Source: Bactrocera neohumeralis (taxonomy: Eukaryota; Arthropoda; Insecta; Diptera; Tephritidae). From it: a DNA stretch of 64,000 nucleotides. The notes beneath the pieces were generated by a model, which made no database searches, was not told the origin of the DNA, and saw only the letters and a program-made list of their open reading frames with translations. Positions 47,695-58,539 of this stretch are shown here, piece by piece (position 1 is the stretch's first letter; each line of letters begins with the position of its first letter). The stretch is from assembly GCF_024586455.1 (NCBI RefSeq), contig NC_065921.1, positions 21,826,635 to 21,890,634 of the forward strand, given 5' to 3'. The translations under genes and the position numbers were made by a program.

Positions 47695-49159
47695 TTTGGT
47701 TTTTCCTGTAGAACCCCCAAAGGTGATCTAGTCACTGATGCCCAGAGCAGACTTAAATTATGGAGGGAACACTTCTCCAGCCTGCTGAATGGCAGTGAAC
47801 GCACAACACCAGGAGAAGGAGAACCCGATTCCCCAATCGATGACGATGGAGCAGACGTTCCATTACCCGACCATGAAGAAGTTCGAATAGCAATTGCCCG
47901 CCTGAAGAACAACAAAGCGGCAGGGGCCGACGGATTGCCGGCCGAGCTATTCAAACACGGCGGCGAAGAACTGATAAGGAGCATGCATCAGCTGTCAAGA
48001 CCCGTGAAAGGAGAATCGACACACACCACCTCTTCGTCGATTTTCAAAGCTTTCGACAGCACGAAAAGGAGCTGCCTTTATGCCGCGATGTCTGAATTTG
48101 GTATCCCCGCAAAACTAATACGGCTGTGTAAACTGACGTTGAGTAACACCAAAAGCTCCGTCAGGATCGGGAAGGACCTCTCCGAGCCGTTCGATACCAA
48201 ACGAGGTTTCAGACAAGGCGATTCCCTATCGTGCGACTTTTTCAACCTGCTTTTGGAGAAAATAGTTCGAGCCGCAGAACTAAATAGAGAAGGTACCATC
48301 TTCTATAAGAGTGTACAGCTGTTGGCGTATGCCGATGATATTGATATCATCGGCCTCAACACCCGCGCCGTTAGTTCTGCTTTCTCCAGGCTGGACAAGG
48401 AAGCACAGAAAATGGGTCTGGCAGTGAACGAGGGCAAGACGAAATATCTCCTGTCATCAAACAAACAGTCGTCGCATTCGCGACTTGGCTCTCACGTCAC
48501 TGTTGACAGTCATAATTTTGAAGTCGTAGATAATTTCGTCTATCTTGGAACCAGCGTAAACACCACCAACAATGTCAGCCTAGAAATCCAACGCAGGATA
48601 ACTCTTGCCAATAGGTGCTACTTCGGACTGAGTAGGCAATTGAGAAGCAAAGTCCTCTCTCGACAAACAAAAACCAAACTCTATAAGTCACTCATAATTC
48701 CCGTCCTGCTGTATGGTGCAGAGTCTTGGACGATGTCAACAACGGATGAGTCGACGTTGCGAGTTTTCGAGAGAAAAGTTCTGCGAAAGATTTATGGTCC
48801 TTTGCGCGTTAGCCACAGCGAATACCGCATTCGATGGAACGATGAGCTGTACGAGATATACGACGACATCGACATAGTTCAGCGAATTAAAAGACAGCGG
48901 CTACGCTGGCTAGGTCATGTTGTCCGGATGGATGAAAACACTCCAGCTCTGAAAATATTCGACGCAGTACTCGCCGGGGGAAGCAGAGGAAGAGGAAGAC
49001 CTCCACTCCGTTGGAAGGACCAAGTGGAGAAGGACCTGGCTTCGCTTGGAATATCCAATTGGCGCCACGTAGCGAAAAGAAGAAACGACTGGCGCGCTGT
49101 TGTTAACTCGGCTATAATCGCTTAAGCGGTTTCTACGCCAATTAAGAAGAAGAAGAAGT
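47695..49159 (+). pseudogene. RTE-like non-LTR retrotransposon, 5'-truncated, longest ORF in window
   Basis: An uninterrupted frame runs from after a stop at 47692-47694 to TAA at 49123-49125 (about 476 codons). The order is CRTPKGDLVTDAQ, LWREHFSSLLNGSE, the fingers KNNKAAGADGLPAELFKHGG, palm FDSTKRSCLYAAMSEFGIP and FRQGDSLSCDFFNLLLEKIV, catalytic LLAYADDIDIIG (YADD 48328-48339), thumb NEGKTKYLL, and the C-terminal RQRLRWLGHVVRMDE and RPPLRWKDQVE block. It should encode reverse transcriptase for copying its RNA at the target. The endonuclease half is missing (5' truncation), and ~90 codons are deleted after SMHQL (about 47994); a compensating shift keeps the frame open. It ends with (GAA)n at 49143-49159, as RTE-type elements often do. 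The clade name is from recall. Confidence 0.88.
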
Positions 49160-49599
49160 TTGGTAATGACTACGACTTTCTGAAGGGTATTCGACAGGCT
49201 ATATTTTCTAACTTTGAACATAAATTGTAGTAAAATAGATTCAAAACTAGACTTCCAGACGGTCAATTATGGGCATTTCTGCCTTGTTTTTTCCATTGAA
49301 GTGACTTTGTTTAACTGCTTTGGCACGCCTTCTGACACATACGGCTCATACAATTTGGTCCAGTTTTATCACCTTTTCACAGATGTAAAGAGGTCTAACA
49401 CCTTTAAATCATTAAAGCAGCTGATGCATACAAATTACAATAATAAAGTTAGGAATATTCTTGAAACTCTTGCAGAGGCTCCGAATCGAAGAAATTTTAT
49501 ACATACTTACATATAACTCGTACACTGACCGCCAGTTAGAGTAATGGAAATAATTATATCTACTACTATATGCGAACTTGGTTAATTTGTAGACCAATT
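49160..49599. other. No gene seen
   Basis: Non-coding gap after the retrotransposon. ORFs at 49214-49516 and 49412-49597 show no motif. Confidence 0.5.
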
Positions 49600-49619
49600 T
49601 TATACTTTCAATTTTGATG

Positions 49620-50510
49620 AAAGCTTAACGATCTCATATTAGGTATATGGGAGGTACTATTGACCAGATTTTATCTATTTTTTCCAATACTATATTCAGA
49701 TATATTCGATATAAAGGCAACCGGAAAATCAAAAACCTTTGTATTAGGTATATGGGGGCTAAGGGAAGTATTGACCAGATTCAACCCACTTGTAACACAC
49801 AGACATACTACTATCAGGGAAAAATTCTCTCTGAATTATAATTTATATGTCACGTATTGACCGATATTTTTGGAAAAAATCAACTATAAAAACTGGGTCC
49901 ACATATTCTGCACCAAGGAGCTTGAACAGTTTTGATTGGATTTGATTTTTTGTGGCATACTTAATAGGAATTATTAGTAAAAGTTTTATCTTGATATATT
50001 AATATAATCCTGATTCTTTTTACAAATGGACTTTAAAACTGTGTTATAGTATGGGAACTAGGCGTTGTTGTTGTCCGATTTCGCCCATTTTCACACTGTG
50101 ATATATGAATATGAGAGGAATGCCAGGTACCAAATTCTGTTGAAATCGGTTGGTCGGGTTCCGAGATACGTGATTTCACTTAAAAGTGGGCAGTATCCCG
50201 CCCATCGTTTAGTTATGGTATCTCATATGTGGTTATTGGCATTTTGTGGGCGTGGCAATAGTCCGATTACGCCCATCTACCATTTCGATCTTTTGTTTTG
50301 CCAAGGAATACACATACCAAGTTTTTACTCAAGTTATCCAAGTTTCGATTGCACGGATGGACGGACGAACAGACAGACAGTCAACAGGATTCCAACTTTT
50401 TTTGTCATCCCGATCTTTTATATATACATATATAACCCTATCTATCTCTCTTAGTTGTAAGTGGTACATATGTATGTACAACCCTTAGGTGAACAAAAAT
50501 AAAAATAACG
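49620..50510 (+). repeat. Long dispersed repeat with GGGCGTGGCAATAG words
   Basis: TTAGGTATATGGGAGGTACT at 49640 and TTAGGTATATGGGGGCTAAG at 49744 show an internal ~100-bp duplication. The later part has GTCCGATTTCGCCCATTTTC, GGGCGTGGCAATAGTCCGAT, GACGGACGAACAGACAGACA and a tail ACAACCCTTAGGTGAACAAA. I recall this combination from dispersed repeats of several flies. ORFs at 49647, 50065 and 50246 are inside it. Confidence 0.6.
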
Positions 50511-51199
50511 GCACTTTTTTCAATGAAATTGTCCTTGTATCTTTCAATATCAAAGGTTTTAACCTCATACCATTTATTAAGAATTAAAAATTCGAAACAC
50601 TCTTGTAATCTGCTTCGATACCGAAGAATTAACTATGGTGTTATGCAGAGAATACAAAAGAAATATTTTTATGCGATAATCTTTGCGAAACTGATGACGG
50701 CATCAGCATAGTGGTATACGTTGACTGTCTTGACAACCATTAATTACATTTTTCAACCCATACAAACATACATATGACAAAGTTCTGTCGTCTGCTTGGA
50801 CCGCCTATCCGATCTTTTAGTTTATACTGAAAACTAATGATCTCTAAATTTTATCATTTTTCGATCTTCTCATACTATCTGTATCATTGGTATGTTTTGT
50901 TCAAATAGTTTGTTATTGTAGTTGAACGTAGTAATGACAATGTCATTGACAAAACCAAATGCATATCTATATAGATGCCATCCTCTCTATGAGTTACAAA
51001 CATACCGCGTTGCCTGTCTAATAGTCTTGACGACTGAATCGGTAAATTTACGCACACACCTTGACAGTTGCGTTTTGACAATTGTGACGCTGTCAAACTT
51101 GTCTTCACCATATTTTATTTGTCAAATTCTTTGTTCACCTCACCCAACTATGTACTCACTAGGCGAACATTAACAGCTCTTTCTTAGCCTATATTTGAA
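50511..51199. other. No gene seen
   Basis: AT-rich DNA. GTAATGACAATGTCATTGAC at about 50931-50950 contains a short palindrome (AATGACAATGTCATT). No gene. Confidence 0.5.
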
Positions 51200-51700
51200 G
51201 TGCGTTGCATTGTGATTGAGTGTCGTGGGAAATGACAGAAACAGCAACACTTCGGTTTTCGCGTAAAATAACAACTAACTTAGAGGCAAAAGACACAATA
51301 AAAAATAAAATAAAAACAAAATGAAATAAATATGACCGTATTTATGTACGAGTATATAGTATATAGTATATACATACTTGCTATAACAAATAGATTGACA
51401 TATCTTTTATTGCCCGCTGAATGCCGTGTGCCACCTTCCGCGCCTTCTTTGCCTTGCACTTTAAGCTTTCAGCAATTTTTCGCTATTCAATACTTGCCGC
51501 TATTCGCTCATATCTTCGTTTTGTTTTACTGGCGTGTCAAGTGTCGCGGCTGTAACGCTCTTGTGTGTTGGCGTTGGAAGTGTTTTGATGTTTTTCTAAA
51601 GTGTTGCAATTTTTTATGCGGTTTTATGCGTTTTGTCGGAACTGCCTTCGCCGGCGTTGAAGCCGCTTTTAAGCGTTGACCTTGACATTGTTTCTACTTT
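51200..51700. other. GC-richer island, function unknown
   Basis: The part at 51418-51680 is GC-richer (CCGTGTGCCACCTTCCGCGC, GTCGGAACTGCCTTCGCCGG) and reads as a 115-codon ORF rich in Cys, Phe and Leu (51332-51679) with no known domain; reverse frames are also partly open. It could be conserved regulatory or UTR DNA. Confidence 0.2.
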
Positions 51701-52439
51701 CACATCTCATACCACATTGCAGAGCTAGAAGCAATAAATTTTAACTAATTTTTGTGGTTTTGTAATGAATTATGTGCTTGCAGAGGAAGAGATAAAGAAA
51801 TATGCGTGGGTAGACATAACAAAGCTAAGATATTTTTTGGTCTAGGTACCATATTTCTTAAAGTGGTGTTAAAGTGCAGATCTTGGATGATTTGCAGAAT
51901 TATACATTTTGGTATTTTCTTTTGTACTTAATGCTAATGCCGTTCAAAATAATGCATGAAATCCAAAATATTCGATAACAGCGCTGGCTGCTCTAGCCAA
52001 TATATTTATGCAAGTATGACAGATAATTGGTAAATAGGTGTGAACTACCTGGAGTTTCAGAAAATCGTTCATGTTCAATGCTCAATAAGCACAGTAAAGA
52101 GCGTATTTTCATTTAATGTTTTATTAAATGACGACTAGATCTCCTTTCCATCAGTAATACCATAAAATTCGACTTGCTTTCGAAATAGTATCACGCATTT
52201 GCTTCAGCTTTAATCGAATAAACTCGAGGAAATTAAGGTCCTCAGTCAGACGTATTGTTGCTTAGTTGAAGACAACTCAGCTTTAAATGATTTTACTCCA
52301 GGATATTTCTCTATCAGATTCCATGAAAAAAAAATACATTCTAAAATTTACCGATCCTACTAGGTAGAAAAGTACAGCTCTTGGCAGGATAAAATCCGGG
52401 TTAATTCCGGTAACGTAGAACCAGCAGTTGTGGGAATAT
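51701..52439. other. No gene seen
   Basis: No ORF or motif recognised; possibly eroded retrotransposon DNA upstream of the jockey-like piece. Confidence 0.4.
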
Positions 52440-52605
52440 GTTGCAGGCGAAGAGCTCAAGTTGCCGCGAGAATCGAGAATGACCCTTACGCAGCTTCGCT
52501 TTAGATACTGTAGCAGGTTCCTACTTATCTAGAAACGATCGAACCACCTCTTTTCATGTTCTGCTAACCCTACACCCGACATCGAGGACAACTTATATAA
52601 TTCTT
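52440..52605 (+). pseudogene. jockey-like non-LTR retrotransposon, C-terminal piece
   Basis: One frame reads EELKLPRESRMTLTQLRFRY CSRF before a stop, and a shifted frame reads NHLFSCSANPTPDIED. Jockey-clade ORF2 proteins end with a closely similar block (LAQLRSGYCSRL, then NHLFNCPANPT), a C-terminal Cys/His segment. A spacer of about 25 residues with the first Cys pair is garbled. Only this end of the element is recognisable. Confidence 0.6.
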
Positions 52606-53039
52606 TCCATCCTAACAGAGACTAGGTAAACGCTGCATACAGATGTGCTTCATAGGAATAAGATGTTGCGATGTTCATGAGTTGCCTAATCTTGATCAAG
52701 CGCAATTACCGTATTCTCACAATCTCTGAGTTAACATATTTTTCCAGTAATATGGAAGTCAAACAGAAATGGTCGCGTTTCTCATAGTTGATGATAACAA
52801 GAGTTCAATTCTCTTTTTAAGCATTAGACAACGCTATCAAGCACCTATCCCTGCCTTCAAATAGAAATATGTTTGTCCTCTTCTAGCTGAATATGGTCGT
52901 TTTCGCTTACCTTTTGGTAAGATATTAGTTAATCATATAACATTGTATGCATACCAGATTCTCTCTTCCTACATGTGTGAAAGTTCTTTTGGGCGTTTAT
53001 TTTCTGCATTTCTTCTTTTTCCTTAACACGTTTTTTTAG
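52606..53039. other. No gene seen
   Basis: Unassigned DNA between two retrotransposon relics; no open frame. Confidence 0.4.
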
Positions 53040-53304
53040 TTGTATCATAAGGGAAAAAAGGAAGGGTGAAATATTCGAGGCTTATGCTTTATAGGAAGCT
53101 TTCATGGAAACCAAATACCTAGAAGAGATTGAGGAAGGCATCAGTCGCCTTATATTGTTATAGAAGAGCGATTGCGAAGAGGTGAGGCTCTAGTGGGGCT
53201 CTATTAAACCGCAATTAAGCCAATAACTTTTTATGGGGTCGTTGTCTGGTGGGAGGCTTTTGGAAAAACCACATTAGCTGATACTCTTTTACTGATGTAT
53301 GGAA
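53040..53304 (+). pseudogene. R1/LOA/jockey-like element, RT C-terminal part
   Basis: Interrupted frames give RKASVALYCYRRAIAKR (about 53135-53180) and YGVVVWWEAFGKTTLADT (about 53229-53283), the segment just after the reverse transcriptase domain of I-group/jockey-type elements (compare TYGVVVWWEAL). It stops at about 53304, where RTE-like sequence begins; the RNase H part resumes at 53760. Confidence 0.65.
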
Positions 53305-53755
53305 GCTAACAAAGACCAAACTCTACAAATCACTCATCATCACCGTCCTGCTATTTGGTAGGAATGGACGATGAGAACATCTGATGAGTCGACGATACGA
53401 GTTTTCGAGGAAAAGGTTCTGCGGAAGATTTATGATCCTTTGCGCATTGGCAACGGCGCAATCGATGGAACGAGTATTGTTCACCATAGTTCAGCGAATT
53501 AAAAGACAGCAGCTACGCTGGCGAGGTCATGTTGTCCGAATGGATGAAAACACAACAGCTCTGTGAGTATTCGACGCAGTACCCGCCGGGGGAAGCAGAG
53601 GAAGAGGAAGACCTCCACACCTTTTGAATGACCAGGTGGAAAAGGACATGACAACACTTGTAGCGTGCAATTGCCGGCAAACAGCGAAAAGACATAACGA
53701 CTGTCACGCTTTCTTAAACTTGGTTATAACCGCGTAAGCGGAAGGAAACCAAGAG
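53305..53755 (+). pseudogene. RTE-like 3' fragment inserted in another retrotransposon
   Basis: LTKTKLYKSLIITVLLF-like words open the fragment. Then RRYEFSRK-type VFERKVLRKIY words, IVQRIKRQQLRWRGHVVRMD and ENTTAL (53450-53566, then TGA), and GRPPHLLNDQVEKDM follow in other frames, and the 3' end GGTTATAACCGCGTAAGCGG closes it. It matches the last ~450 bp of 47695-49159 except for the (GAA)n tail. About 20 codons around HSEYRIRWNDELYE are lost. Confidence 0.82.
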
Positions 53756-53759
53756 GGAG

Positions 53760-54195
53760 GGTAGGGAATGGGATATTCCGACAGGAGCTCTCCATCAAAT
53801 GTCGTTTCCGGCTACCAACCACTATAGCGTCTTTCAAATAGAAATGGTTGCTATCAACGTAGCAATGAATGCACTGCTCCGAAGTGCAACTGCCTTCTAG
53901 CGAAGGACCAATTGACCTTCAGTGAGTTCGGCAATTAAAGGTGGTGCGAATGCACGATCTTTCTGGCCTAAAGTGAGCCGTAAGATGTCCTCCGAACTAC
54001 TTGCTCTTGGCAAAGTCAATCTTGCTGCAATTGTTAAGTTCGAACTGTACACTGTCCAATAGTTTCATACACCATGCGGCCAAATATTTTGTCAGACGCT
54101 GTATGAAGGAAGGCAAGGTGGAGTTATCCTGCCACTTTCTCTTATATCGCCCGGCTTTTGCCAGACTAAGATTGAAATATCGGAAGACATTATTA
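53760..54195 (+). pseudogene. R1/LOA/jockey-like element, RNase H and C-terminal part
   Basis: GIFRQELSIKCRFRLP and, in a shifted frame, TNHYSVFQIEMVAINVAMNA LLRSATAF match an RNase H-like domain (compare YSVFQAEVAAI). SSAIKGGANARSFWPKVSRK follows, and a final frame has LSCHFLLYRPAFARLRLKYR, like the C-terminal Cys/His block CPAFARLRLKYLG. Together with 53040-53304 this is one non-LTR element split by the RTE fragment, with about 100 codons missing between the two halves. Confidence 0.68.
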
Positions 54196-55789
54196 GCTTA
54201 TTAGCTCTAGCTGCAGATATTTTTCAACCAAAAGCAATATTTTTGTTGTATTCCTGAGTAGTAAAAGCTTTAATAGTTCGTAAGTTCCAAAAATATATGG
54301 ATCTATTCGATATGGATCTTTAGCGAAAACGTTGATTGCTTGTTTAGTAATATTTTAAAATATTTAGTAAACAAAACACTTCCTTCTCTTCTGCAAATAT
54401 ACTCGTAAAGTATGAAGAAAACTAATTGCAAATGCTGAATATCGTCGCTGTAGAGCTATAAACCGACATATAATAAATTTTATTGCAGAAATCTCATAAT
54501 GAATTCTAGTTTGTAATAACACTTCTCATATGCGTACATCATACAAAGTTAATTTAAGAATCTTTGAAAACACTGCGATTTCACTTTATGAGATTTTTTT
54601 CTAAATAACGCCAGAAAACAAAACAAATAAGTTAAAGTCGTCGGTGCGGATTAAATTCAAAGTCATAAAGTCCCGTATAAAGAAACGAGAAAATTATTAA
54701 ACAAACAAAAAACAAAAACACTTAAGGAAATCGTTGAAAATCATTGCAAAATCATAATAAGTATATTCTCTGTTTTTTGGTTTAATGAAAACAATTACAC
54801 AAGATCAAAACAAAGTAGAGAAGTAAAAACATTAATGTAAATAATTCTTATTCAAAGGTGAGTTAAGTAATCTTTTCGCACTTAGAACCTGAAAGTCGTT
54901 GAGCTGCTGAGTATGATTTAATAGCTTAAAGAACAATAACATGAAAAGCAATTGCAAGTGTTTTTGAAATCTCCAAGTGGTGAGCAGCTTATGTAAATCG
55001 TAAAAACTTAAATCCAGAGGAACATTAAAAATGTATGTAAAAAGTTAAAAAGAGGCAAAAATTTTGGAAAAATCTTGTAGTTTGTAGGACTGATGGTAAA
55101 GGAGCTAATTTATATAGAGTCTTTCAGTTTTTTTTTTTAATTTTTTTAGTTCAGCTTACATAGTTTCTTGCTCATTTCAGGTTATGAGAGTTATGGTTAC
55201 ATTTGGTGATTTATTAGAGTCAATGAGTTTTGAAAATATTTAAATATGAAAACTGGCAATCTTTGCGCTGCCTTGTGAATAAAATAATCGTGTGCGCACT
55301 GAAACTCCAGCCTTCTGACTAACAAAAGATTGGTAGTGGATACATATTATCGAGTAAGTTTCCACAGTATATTAAAAAAATATCGTCCGCTAGAGAGTAT
55401 AAGCTCTTTATTTCCAAAGAGAGGGAAGTTCTCATTTCTGCGGTCTTTCCTAGTTTGAAAGCAGAGAGAAAAATCTGCACGCATAATTTCATCTCTTCCA
55501 TACGAAACCGTCAATCAATTAGCATTAAAAAGAAAACAAATATATATTGATCGATATGAAACCTTTTTTAATATGCGGATTGTCTGTCAAAATAACCAAT
55601 AAAGCAATATTAAACTAATTAGACATCAGTCATAAGTTGCAGGAATTCTTCCGTATATTTCTTATGGACGATAGCACTGAGTTCAAATCTGGTTCAAATA
55701 ACTATTTTTGCATACAATCGGATTTAATCTCAATTTCAAGGTCTTTTAGAGACTTAAACTAGAAAAAAAGGTTATTTAACTTAATTTTG
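54196..55789. other. No gene seen
   Basis: AT-rich DNA. Bases 54670-54830 are A-rich. ORF 55319-55501 on the minus strand has no motif. Confidence 0.5.
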
Positions 55790-56932
55790 ATCGATTGGAT
55801 ACCGAGAGCTGTAGAGGCAAGCGAGACGCATTTGCAAACAAAAAGAAGAGAAGCCGAAATGCGTGAGTACGAAGAGCTTGACAAGCTGGCCGATAGTAGG
55901 AATGCTCGAAAATTCTACGAAAAGATGCAGCGACTAACAGAAGGTTTCAAGACAGGAGCATACTTTTGTAGAACCCCCAGAGGTGACATAGTAACTGATT
56001 ACCAGAACATAAGAATATTATGGAGGGAACATTTCTCCAGCCTGCTGAATGGCAGTGAAAGCATAACACCTGGCGATGAAGAACCAGATTCCCCAATCGA
56101 TGATGATGCAGCAGACGTTCCATTGCCCAACCATGAAGAAGTTCGAGTGGCAGTTGTCCGTCTAAAGAATGACAAGGCGGCGAAGGCCGATGGATTGCTG
56201 GCCGACTTAACGAAGAGCTGATTCTTTATCATCAGCATCAGTTTCTTTGTAGAATATGGTTGAACGCAAGCATGTCCGCCAATTGGAAGGGTGATCCCAC
56301 AATATACGTCAACCACCGTGGGATAAGCCTCCTCAACATCGCATATAAGGTGCTATCGAGCGTCCTGTGTGAAAGATTAAAGCCCAACATCTACAAACTG
56401 ATTGGACCTTATCATGCTACTTGGGACTGAGTAGGCAATTGAGAAATAAAGTCATCTCTCGACGAACAAAAACCAAACTCTATAAATCACTTATTATTCC
56501 CGTCCTGCTATATGGTGCGGAGCCATAGACGATGACAACGTCTGATGAGTTGGTATTATGTGTTCGAGAGAAAGGCTCTGCGAAAGATTTATGGTCCTTT
56601 GCGCATTGGCCACGGTGAATATCGTATTCTATGGAACGATGAGCTGTATGAGTTATACGACGACATTGACATAGTTCAGCAAATTAAGAGACAGCGGCTA
56701 CGCTGGCTAGGTCATGTTGTCCGAATGGATGAAAACACAACAGCTCTGTGAGTATTCGATGCAGTACCCGCGGGAGGAAACAGAAGAAGAGGAAGACCTC
56801 AACTGCGTTGGAAAGACCAGGTGGAGACGGACCTGGCTAGATTTGGAATCTCCAATAGCTGCCAAACAGCGAAAATTAAGAACGACTGGCGCGCGGTTGT
56901 AAACGATGTCCATGCCAATAAAGAAGAAGAGG
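55790..56932 (+). pseudogene. RTE-like non-LTR retrotransposon lacking the RT core
   Basis: Opens with a linker rich in Arg/Glu (THLQTKRREAEMREYEELDK), then NARKFYEKMQRLTEGFKTGA, FCRTPRGDIVTDYQN and LWREHFSSLLNGSE, followed by fingers LKNDKAAKADGLLADL (ORF 55787-56221). The next segment reads VNHRGISLLNIAYKVLSSVL in another frame. At about 56410 (IGPY) it jumps to LGLSRQLRNKVISRRTKTKL, skipping the YADD palm and thumb (over 200 codons). The C-terminal part has VFERKALRKIYGPLRIGHGE and QRLRWLGHVVRMDENTTAL. It ends CCAATAAAGAAGAAGAGG. Extends farther 5' than the copy at 47695 but has no catalytic core. Confidence 0.87.
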
Positions 56933-57225
56933 ACGTTTGTATGAAAGCTATAAGCTATAGTGGCTCAAATTGAACGCTTTTTCGGAGATTCTGCTATTGC
57001 TTTAGGAATTAATTCATGTCGAATATAAAATGTTTTTCATACAAGTACATATACATATTCGATCGTTCAGTTTGTATGGCAGCAATGGTCCAATTTTAAG
57101 CCGATATAACAAAAACTGAGGAAGTAGTTCGCGTATATATATGGACAGACGGACATATGAACATGGCTAAATCAACTCAACTCGTCACCCTGATCATTTC
57201 TGTATATATTTTATAGCTGTGATAA
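56933..57225 (+). repeat. Tephritid-type dispersed repeat, copy f
   Basis: Begins at TTTGTATGAAAGCTATAAGC directly after the (GAA) tail of the RTE copy and continues with TCGATCGTTCAGTTTGTATG, GATATAACAAAAACTGAGG, CGCGTATATATATGGACAGA and CATGGCTAAATCAACTCAAC. Confidence 0.75.
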
Positions 57226-58204
57226 TAATGGAAACGTAAGAAAAAATATAAAAAAATTATTTTTTTTTTCATTTGATTTCAATGGACATAAAGAAATCTT
57301 CAAGCGAGTACAAAAAATTACATATTTTTGCGCTTAATTGCACATAAAAGGAAATATTCACTTGGAAACTAGCCTCAGGCTATTAAATCAAATAGAGAAC
57401 TAGAAGATTTATTTTTTTGTTTAAGACTCATCCAAACACATGAAAGCTATATTGTAATTTATTTTTGGGAATTTAACAGAGTTCTATTGTTCATACAAAT
57501 GTACATAAGTACGCATGCGCATTAATGCTTATTTTTACTCTACACGTGCAGATGATATTGTAATTTATTTTATATTGTCATTATTAAGTTAAATACGCTC
57601 ACATACACGCACAAACACATAGACACACCTTCATAAGTAGATACATATCGCTTATGCCGAAAAAGCGTAGAAAAAGGTGTCATGTCGGTGGGTATCAAGT
57701 GGAATGAGTCGATAATTCGCAACATGAGTAGATGATGTGGCTAATTGATTTGCGTACACATAAACATACAAACACACATATATGGCGTACAAAGTGAAGT
57801 GAGTTGGTCAGTTTTGCGAAAGCGTGTGATTTATTCACCTTTTTCACACAATGCTTTTAGCCACGGATAAAGTAATTCTGGCAATTAAATTATGAGCGCA
57901 GGTACATATGTACTTATGCATATACTATATGTATATACTCGTATATATATAATTAGTGTTTTTATATATGTTAAGCGCATATTGTCTGTGCGTAAAGTGC
58001 GTGTCTTGGATAGACAATTACATAAAGCACTCGAACGACACTTGAAAATACATCAAACGAAACTCATGAGGCCAATAAAAAGTTCTTTAAGTTATTCTTA
58101 AAGCGTTAATTAACCCTTGTAGTGTGGAAAAATTAATTAATTTTGAAATAGATATATTCTTATATGTTTGATTATACTGAATAGGATATGTTAAGATCGC
58201 AGTG
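57226..58204. other. No gene seen
   Basis: AT-rich DNA with CA-rich words (CACATACACGCACAAACACA near 57600) and TATACTATATGTATATAC near 57920. The ORF at 57892-58101 has no recognised domain. Confidence 0.5.
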
Positions 58205-58500
58205 AAGTTTAAACCACCCAAAAAGAAAAGTCGGAGACCCTATATAATACAAATATGTCAGCGCTACCGATTCAGCTTTGGTTTAGCTGTGATAAACTGC
58301 ACATTTGTCGGAACCGCCGATATCGCATCACTCATCAAGTCTTTGAATAGCAAACTTTTTTCTTCGCTAAGTTTGGTATAGATTAAATTTTTGCCTAAGA
58401 CGGTGCTATAATCTCCAAATATATTGCTGAGATTGGAACTTCTTAGCATATACTATGTACATACATATATGTATATAGCTGCCATTTAAACCGAACGATT
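58205..58500 (-). repeat. Tephritid-type dispersed repeat, copy g
   Basis: Minus-strand words: AATCGTTCGGTTTAAATGGC, AGCTATATAC, TGCGATATCGGCGGTTCCGA, CAAATGTGCAGTTTATCACA and GTCGGAGACCCTAT (plus strand 58230). Order as in the copy at 27905, with the middle shortened. Confidence 0.72.
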
Positions 58501-58539
58501 AAAATCAGGTTCTTTTATAGAAACTTTTCATTTTATGTA

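Noticed and set aside
49647..50488. Several overlapping ORFs of 64-129 codons
   Set aside because: All fall in a dispersed repeat with internal duplication; none has a recognisable domain.
51332..51679. 115-codon Cys/Phe-rich ORF
   Set aside because: No recognisable domain, starts inside TATA repeats, and other frames are open; kept only as a GC-richer island.
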